NCBI RefSeq assembly: GCF_001051235.1
Contig: NZ_CBTJ020000111.1
Coordinates: 54,837 to 118,836, forward strand
Direction: 5' to 3'
Length of the DNA stretch: 64,000 bases
Origin: Candidatus Competibacter denitrificans Run_A_D11
GTDB taxonomy: Bacteria > Pseudomonadota > Gammaproteobacteria > Competibacterales > Competibacteraceae
The first letter of the stretch is position 1. Each line of letters begins with the position of its first letter. This document shows positions 58,800-64,000 of the stretch, one piece after another. The notes beneath the pieces were generated by a model, which did not search any database, had not been told where the DNA came from, and was given only the letters and a program-made list of their open reading frames with translations. The position numbers were made by a program, and so were the translations under genes.

Positions 58800-60980
58800 T
58801 CACGCCGCCAGACGCTCGTTCAACTCCACCAGCACCTTCTGCGCGGCGACCGGAATCACCGTGCCGGGGCCGAAGATCGCAGCCGCACCGTTGGCCTTGA
58901 GGTACTCGTAATCCTGGGCGGGAATGACGCCGCCGATGACCACCATGATGTCCTCGCGGCCCAGCTTCTTCAGTTCGCCGACCAGTTGCGGCAGCAGCGT
59001 CTTGTGACCGGCGGCCAGCGAGCTCATGCCGACCACATGCACGTCGTTTTCCACCGCTTGGCGGGCGACTTCCTCCGGCGTCTGGAACAGCGCGCCGATG
59101 TCCACGTCGAAGCCCAAATCGGCGAACGCAGTGGCGATGACCTTCGCGCCCCGGTCGTGGCCGTCCTGACCGAGCTTGGCGACCAGAATGCGCGGGCGAC
59201 GACCTTCGTTCTTCTCGAAGTCGTCGGCCATCCGCCGCACCGTGGCGATTTCATCCGCTTCGCCAAACTCGCTGCTGTACACGCCAGAGATGGCGCGGAT
59301 GACGGCCTTGTGCCGACCGAACACCTTTTCCATCGCGTCCGAGATTTCGCCCAATGAGGCGCGGGCGCGGGCCGCTTCCACCGCTTTTTCCAGCAGATTG
59401 CCAGAACCGGCGTTAGCGGCTTCGGTGATGGCGTTCAGACACGCCTTGACCTTGGCCTCGTCGCGGTTGTTGCGCAGCTTGTGCAGCCGTTGCACCTGCG
59501 CCTCGCGCACGGCGGTATTGTCGATGCTCAGGATGTCCAGCTTGTCTTCCTTGGTCATCCGGTACTTGTTGACGCCGACGATAGTTTCCTTGCCGGAGTC
59601 GATCTGCGCCTGCCGCCGCGCCGCCGCTTCCTCGATGCGCATCTTGGGCAGACCGGTTTCGATGGCCTTGGCCATGCCGCCCAGGCTTTCCACTTCCTGA
59701 ATGTGGCCCCAAGCGCGTTTGATGAGTTCGTTGGTCAGCGCTTCGACGTAATACGAGCCGCCCCACGGGTCGAGCACCTTGCAAATCGCGGTTTCGTCTT
59801 GCAGATAAAGCTGGGTATTGCGAGCGATACGGGCCGAGAAATCGGTCGGCAGCGCAATCGCTTCGTCCAGCGCGTTGGTGTGCAACGACTGAGTGTGGCC
59901 CAGCGCCGCCGCCAGCGCCTCGATGCAGGTGCGGGCGACGTTGTTGAACGGGTCTTGCTCGGTCAGGCTCCAGCCGGAGGTCTGGCTGTGCGTGCGCAGC
60001 GCCATCGACTTGTCCATCTTCGGGTTGAACTGCTTGATGATCTTGGCCCACAGCAGCCGTCCGGCCCGCATCTTGGCCACTTCCATGAAGTAGTTCATGC
60101 CAATCGCCCAGAAGAACGACAGCCGGGGCGCGAAGGTATCGACATCCATCCCGGCCTTGATGCCGGTGCGGACGTATTCCAGCCCGTCGGCCAGGGTGTA
60201 GCCCAGTTCCAGATCGGCGGTCGCGCCCGCTTCCTGCATGTGATAGCCGGAAATCGAGATGCTGTTGAACTTCGGCATCTCCTTGGAGGTGTAGGAGAAA
60301 ATATCGCCGATAATCCGAATCGACGGATCGGGCGGATAAATGTAGGTGTTGCGCACCATGTACTCTTTCAGAATGTCGTTCTGAATGGTGCCGGTCAGTT
60401 TCTCGTGCGAAACGCCCTGTTCCTCGGCGGCGACGATGTAGAAGGCCAACACCGGCAACACCGCGCCGTTCATGGTCATGGAGACGGACATCTGATCCAG
60501 CGGAATCCCGCCGAACAGGATTTCCATATCCAGCAGCGAATCAATCGCTACGCCCGCCTTGCCGACATCACCGACCACCCGCGGATGATCGGAGTCGTAG
60601 CCGCGATGGGTGGCTAGGTCGAAGGCGATGGACAAGCCCTTTTGGCCGGCGGCCAGATTGCGGCGATAAAAAGCGTTGGATTCCTCGGCGGTGGAGAAAC
60701 CGGCGTATTGGCGCACCGTCCACGGCTGAGTCACGTACATGGCCGGATAAGGCCCGCGCAGGAACGGCGGCACCCCGGCGACATAGCCCAGATGCTTCAG
60801 GTCTTTGATGTCGTCGCGCGTATACAGCGGTTTGACATCGATCTGTTCCATCGTCGCCGACACCAGTTGCTCCAGCGTCTTGCCGGAAGTTTTTTCCACC
60901 GACGCTTTCCACTCGGCAAAACTGGGTTTGGGGAAATCCACCCCATAAGCCATCGAGGTGAAATCAGGTGACTTACTCAT
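58800..60980 (-). CDS. scpA: Methylmalonyl-CoA mutase, large (catalytic) subunit
   Basis: A 726-residue protein: an N-terminal TIM barrel (PFLRGPYPAMYVTQPWTVRQYAG; TMNGAVLPVLAFYI; the active-site region SISGYHMQEAGA) and a C-terminal B12 domain with GQDGHDRGAKVIA (D-x-H-x-x-G). It interconverts succinyl-CoA and R-methylmalonyl-CoA using adenosylcobalamin. The start at 60980 overlaps the small-subunit stop as ATGA. Together with the decarboxylase at 1-5 kb it would make propionyl-CoA from succinate, or run the other way in propionate use. Confidence 0.97.
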   Translation of the reverse strand: MSKSPDFTSMAYGVDFPKPSFAEWKASVEKTSGKTLEQLVSATMEQIDVKPLYTRDDIKDLKHLGYVAGVPPFLRGPYPAMYVTQPWTVRQYAGFSTAEESNAFYRRNLAAGQKGLSIAFDLATHRGYDSDHPRVVGDVGKAGVAIDSLLDMEILFGGIPLDQMSVSMTMNGAVLPVLAFYIVAAEEQGVSHEKLTGTIQNDILKEYMVRNTYIYPPDPSIRIIGDIFSYTSKEMPKFNSISISGYHMQEAGATADLELGYTLADGLEYVRTGIKAGMDVDTFAPRLSFFWAIGMNYFMEVAKMRAGRLLWAKIIKQFNPKMDKSMALRTHSQTSGWSLTEQDPFNNVARTCIEALAAALGHTQSLHTNALDEAIALPTDFSARIARNTQLYLQDETAICKVLDPWGGSYYVEALTNELIKRAWGHIQEVESLGGMAKAIETGLPKMRIEEAAARRQAQIDSGKETIVGVNKYRMTKEDKLDILSIDNTAVREAQVQRLHKLRNNRDEAKVKACLNAITEAANAGSGNLLEKAVEAARARASLGEISDAMEKVFGRHKAVIRAISGVYSSEFGEADEIATVRRMADDFEKNEGRRPRILVAKLGQDGHDRGAKVIATAFADLGFDVDIGALFQTPEEVARQAVENDVHVVGMSSLAAGHKTLLPQLVGELKKLGREDIMVVIGGVIPAQDYEYLKANGAAAIFGPGTVIPVAAQKVLVELNERLAA

Positions 60981-63115
60981 TGGGCAACCCCCATCTTCTT
61001 CTGCAAGGTAGTTAACAGGCTTTGGCAATTGGCGGCGAGATGGATGAAATCATCCACGCCAGCCGCCTTGAAGGCTTCGACATGCTCGGCGGGATAACCG
61101 GCCAGCAGCACCGTCACGTCCGGGTTGGCCTTCTTCAAGGTCTGCGCCAGCATCGGCACGATGTCGGGATAGGTGGCGTCGGTGGAACAGATCACCACCG
61201 CTTTGGCATTGGACGCCAGCGCCGCTTGCGCCGCCGCGTCCGGGGTATCGAAGCCGCTGGGATAAATGGTCTCGAAGCCGCCGACGCCGAGGAAGGCGGT
61301 GGTGAAATCGGCCCGACCCTTGTGCTGGGTCAGCGGCCCCATGGTGGCCAGGAACACTTGCGGCGGTTGGCCGGTGCGAGCGGCGAAGCTTTCCGTCACC
61401 TGCCGCAGCCGCTCGAAGGCTTGCGCGCCGCGTTCGGCACGGATGGAGTTGATAGTCGGACCAGGCTTGGCATTCGTGCGGGCGGCCTGCGCGATTTCGC
61501 CCAGCGTGGCGCCCGCCGCCGCCGCGCTAATCGCGGATTCCACCGTGTTCGCACCGCCCTTGGCGAGCGTGTCCAGTGCGGCTTGCTTGTTGCCGCTGGC
61601 CTTGGCGCGAACGGCTTTCAGCGCCTCTTTGCGCTCGTTCTGCACCGCCCACGCATCCACCGGCGCCGGTTCGATGCGGGTTTCCTTCATGTTGGGATAC
61701 ATGTTGGTGCCGACGAAAATATCCTTGCGCTTGGCGATGTTCGCCGCCCGTTTGGAGGCGGTGTCGGCCACCTGATTTTGCGGCCAGCCCGCTTCCAGCG
61801 CTTTGGCCATGCCGCCCTGTTTCTCGATCTCCTGGAAAATCCCCCAGGTCTTGCGGGCGACCGCATCGGTCAGATTTTCGACGTACCACGAGCCACCGGC
61901 CGGATCGACCGTCTTGGTGACATGGCTTTCCTCGCGCAGCACGGTGTGGGTGTTGCGGGCGACGCGGCGGGCGAACTCATCCGGCACCCGCAGCAGTTCA
62001 TCGAACGGGGAAATGTGCAGGCTGTCGCAACCGCCGACCGCGCCGGAAAACGCCTCGGTGGTCGCCCGCAGCAGATTGACGTGCGGATCGTAAACGGTCT
62101 GGTTCCAGGCCGAGGTGCGGGCGTGCAGCCGCATCTTCTGCGATTCTTCGTTGCCGCCGAAGGCTTGAATAATCTTGGCCCACAGCACCCGCGCCGCCCG
62201 CAGCCTTGCGATTTCCATGAAGAAATTGGAGCCGATCGACAACGCAAAACGGAAGCGTGGCGCGGCATCATCAATGCTCAAACCACGGGCTTGCAGGGCG
62301 CGTAGATAATCGACCGCCGTCGCCAGCGCGAAGGCCAGTTCCTGGGTGGTGGTGGCCCCGCCGTTGTGGTAGGGATGGCCCTGCACGGTGATGGTGCGCA
62401 ATTGTGGCGCGTTGCTTTTCGCCCAGGCGGCAAGCTGCGCCATCACCTCGTAAATGCCATCCAAGTCGCGCGGCAGACGCCCATCGCGGGCCAGTTGGCC
62501 CAGCGGGTCCATGCCAATCGCGCCCCGAACTTTATCCAGTGATTTACCTTGCTGTTTGACCAAGGCCGCCAACAGCGCGGTAAAGGTCAGGGCGCTGGTG
62601 CTGGCCTGAATGTAAATCGGGGTTTTTTCCAAATCGACGCCATCCAGCGCGGCGGCCAAATCGGCAACGCTGGAAATCGACAGCCCGCCCTTGCCTACAT
62701 CATCGGCTTCCGCCTGATCGGCATCGACACCGGCCAGGGTGGGGCGGTCCAGCACGATGTTAACGGCGTTCTGGCCGCGCTCCAGATCGGCCTTCAAAGC
62801 CGCGTTAAAGGCGGCAGGCGTGCTGTAGGGCATTTCCTGCGCCACGTCCCAACTGCTGGCGGCATAACCCATCGGCGTCGCGCCGCGCAGATAGGGCGTG
62901 AAGCCGGGCAGGCCGTTCAGATGCGGCAAGCCTTCGATGTCTTCCTGTCGATACATCGGTTGCAGGTCGATGTCTTCATAGGTTTTGGTGATCAGCCGCT
63001 TCTCGAACGGCGCACCTTTAAGAATTTTATCGATGGCTTTGCGCCATTCTTCGTAGGGCGTTGGGGGAAATTCGTTGAACGTCGGGGTTGCCGCGTCCAT
63101 GGATTGATTTGACAT
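60977..63115 (-). CDS. mutA: Methylmalonyl-CoA mutase, small (non-catalytic) subunit
   Basis: A 712-residue paralogue of the large subunit. The barrel is retained (LPGFTPYLRGATPMGYAASSW), but the C-terminal B12 domain lacks the D-x-H-x-x-G motif, as expected for the structural subunit of heterodimeric mutases. The ATG at 63115 has a strong TGGAGGA site eight bases upstream. It is the first gene of the mutase pair and diverges from the epimerase gene. Confidence 0.94.
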   Translation of the reverse strand: MSNQSMDAATPTFNEFPPTPYEEWRKAIDKILKGAPFEKRLITKTYEDIDLQPMYRQEDIEGLPHLNGLPGFTPYLRGATPMGYAASSWDVAQEMPYSTPAAFNAALKADLERGQNAVNIVLDRPTLAGVDADQAEADDVGKGGLSISSVADLAAALDGVDLEKTPIYIQASTSALTFTALLAALVKQQGKSLDKVRGAIGMDPLGQLARDGRLPRDLDGIYEVMAQLAAWAKSNAPQLRTITVQGHPYHNGGATTTQELAFALATAVDYLRALQARGLSIDDAAPRFRFALSIGSNFFMEIARLRAARVLWAKIIQAFGGNEESQKMRLHARTSAWNQTVYDPHVNLLRATTEAFSGAVGGCDSLHISPFDELLRVPDEFARRVARNTHTVLREESHVTKTVDPAGGSWYVENLTDAVARKTWGIFQEIEKQGGMAKALEAGWPQNQVADTASKRAANIAKRKDIFVGTNMYPNMKETRIEPAPVDAWAVQNERKEALKAVRAKASGNKQAALDTLAKGGANTVESAISAAAAGATLGEIAQAARTNAKPGPTINSIRAERGAQAFERLRQVTESFAARTGQPPQVFLATMGPLTQHKGRADFTTAFLGVGGFETIYPSGFDTPDAAAQAALASNAKAVVICSTDATYPDIVPMLAQTLKKANPDVTVLLAGYPAEHVEAFKAAGVDDFIHLAANCQSLLTTLQKKMGVAQ

Positions 63116-63309
63116 GCGTGTCCTCCAGTGGATCGAAACGCGAGGGGGGTTGACAGTACTGTAAAAGTATAACCGAAGATCAGCGCGATTCTGGGTCAGG
63201 AATAGCATTGAAAAGTACCAAGCCCAGTTGCAATCGGAAAGTGGGATGACATACTGAAACAGATTCAGTGAGTGCCTAACCCAAATCCACCATCAATCAG
63301 GAGACTCTT

Positions 63310-63786
63310 ATGTCCGACAGACCCTTTAAAGTGCTTGGTATTCAACAAATTGCTATCGGTGGGCTGGATAAGACCAAGCTGAGCAGGTTGTGGGTGGATA
63401 CCCTGGGCCTGACCATGACCGGTAATTTTCGCAGCGAGCGGGAAAATGTGGATGAGGATATCGCCGCCATCGGTTCTGGCCCGTTTAAGGTCGAAGTCGA
63501 TCTGATGCAGCCGATTGATCCCGCCAAGGCTCCCAAAGTCCATGAGCCACAGCTCAATCATATCGGTTTGTGGATCAGCGACTTGAAAGCGGCGGTGGAA
63601 TGGCTGACCACCAAGGGAATGCGCTTTACCCCAGGCGGAATCCGCAAGGGCGCTGCGGGCTATGATGTCTGCTTCCTGCATCCCAAGGGCAATGAGGCCA
63701 CACCCCTGAGCGGTGAGGGTGTGCTGATCGAGCTGATTCAAGCGCCGCCGGAAGTCATTGAAGCGTTTGCTAAAGTGGCTGGTTAA
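63310..63786 (+). CDS. mce: VOC-family protein, probable methylmalonyl-CoA epimerase
   Basis: A 158-residue glyoxalase/VOC protein: IQQIAIGGLDKTKLSRLWVD (first H/Q metal position), LNHIGLWISDLKAAVEWLT (second H) and GVLIELIQAP (E). Methylmalonyl-CoA epimerase has this layout and is placed next to the mutase here. It would convert S- to R-methylmalonyl-CoA. The N-terminal metal histidine appears replaced by Gln (QQIAI), as in some epimerases. A glyoxalase-like role on another substrate remains possible. Confidence 0.8.
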   Translation: MSDRPFKVLGIQQIAIGGLDKTKLSRLWVDTLGLTMTGNFRSERENVDEDIAAIGSGPFKVEVDLMQPIDPAKAPKVHEPQLNHIGLWISDLKAAVEWLTTKGMRFTPGGIRKGAAGYDVCFLHPKGNEATPLSGEGVLIELIQAPPEVIEAFAKVAG

Positions 63787-63794
63787 GACGATGG

Positions 63795-63834
63795 GGCAGG
63801 GTGTTTTCGGCATTAGAAAGCACCTTGCCTTTTT
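63795..63834 (+). terminator. Rho-independent terminator after the epimerase gene
   Basis: GGCAGGGTGTTTTC (63795-63808) pairs with GAAAGCACCTTGCC (63816-63829) with one or two imperfect positions, followed by five T. It lies nine bases after the stop codon. Confidence 0.85.
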
Positions 63835-64000
63835 GCCTTGAAGGCTGAAAGGATTATAGCGGTATTGGCCGCAGATGCATGGAATCCAGGGATGGTTTCA
63901 ATTGTAGGAGTTACGCAGTTGAGGGTAATATGTAAAGTGGGTTAGTCAGATAGGTACGGATGGCGGGGCGGATGATGGCGAGTTTTGCTTCAAACCAACT

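Noticed and set aside
59481..60617. A 378-codon plus-strand frame opposite the mutase
   Set aside because: It mirrors the codon periodicity of the mutase gene and contains no domain.
61022..62305. A 427-codon plus-strand frame opposite the mutase small subunit
   Set aside because: Same reason: an antisense open frame caused by GC-rich third positions.
1..64000. tRNA or rRNA genes, CRISPR arrays, phage genes or transposase genes
   Set aside because: No cloverleaf-like sequence, regularly spaced repeat array, integrase or transposase frame was recognised by eye; a covariance-model search could still find a small RNA.

Overview
The window looks like a chromosomal segment of a denitrifying gammaproteobacterium with high GC content overall. 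The gene set (NirS-type nitrite-to-N2 denitrification, a sodium-pumping methylmalonyl-CoA decarboxylase, methylmalonyl-CoA mutase, epimerase and MeaB, and ispA-dxs with xseB) would fit a glycogen-accumulating relative of Competibacteraceae that makes propionyl-CoA by the succinate-methylmalonyl route. That placement is inference from gene content; no rRNA or ribosomal protein gene is present to fix it.

Layout. (1) 1-5.5 kb, plus strand: the end of a FabD-like acyltransferase, then the four subunits of a biotin-dependent Na+-pump decarboxylase and a TauE/SafE permease. (2) 5.6-13.8 kb: a minus-strand trio (NnrS-like membrane protein, DUF2249, hemerythrin) diverges from norCB, norQ, a CcoG-like ferredoxin, a small cysteine-rich secreted protein and norD. 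(3) 13.8-14.3 kb: a convergent, gene-free stretch packed with inverted repeats. (4) 14.3-33.4 kb, all minus strand apart from one toxin-antitoxin pair: nirS-M-C-F-DL-GH, then nirJ-N, nnrS, nosZ, nosR, nosD-F-Y-L. A dnr-type regulator diverges from nirS. Two perfect FNR/DNR boxes (TTGAT-N4-ATCAA) sit in the nor and nir divergent promoters. Nitrite, NO and N2O reduction are therefore encoded in one 27-kb block; nirE is missing. Toxin-antitoxin modules sit at breaks in this block: intact vapBC between nirGH and nirJ, and a DUF433/DUF5615 pair with a frameshifted toxin between nosR and nosD.

(5) 34.3-41.9 kb: a quinone oxidoreductase pair, then a five-gene plus-strand run: corrinoid-activating ASKHA ferredoxin protein, corrinoid protein, URO-D-type methyltransferase, DUF1638 protein, and a PAS-GGDEF diguanylate cyclase whose start lies inside the DUF1638 gene. 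This is the best candidate for an undescribed system. (6) 41.9-51.6 kb: housekeeping genes (folE2, dxs, ispA, xseB, a CarS-like protein, a phosphoesterase, an iron alcohol dehydrogenase) and a GGDEF-EAL protein.

(7) 51.7-63.8 kb: a Chloroflexus-like malyl-CoA lyase, Uma2, meaB, both mutase subunits and a VOC epimerase. A 4.4-kb AT-rich accessory island (54.4-58.7 kb) splits meaB from the mutase. The island carries an HD-GYP protein, two DUF433/DUF5615 pairs, a nucleotidyltransferase, HigBA remnants and a family of short GC-rich repeats that supply stop codons and C-terminal tails to neighbouring genes.
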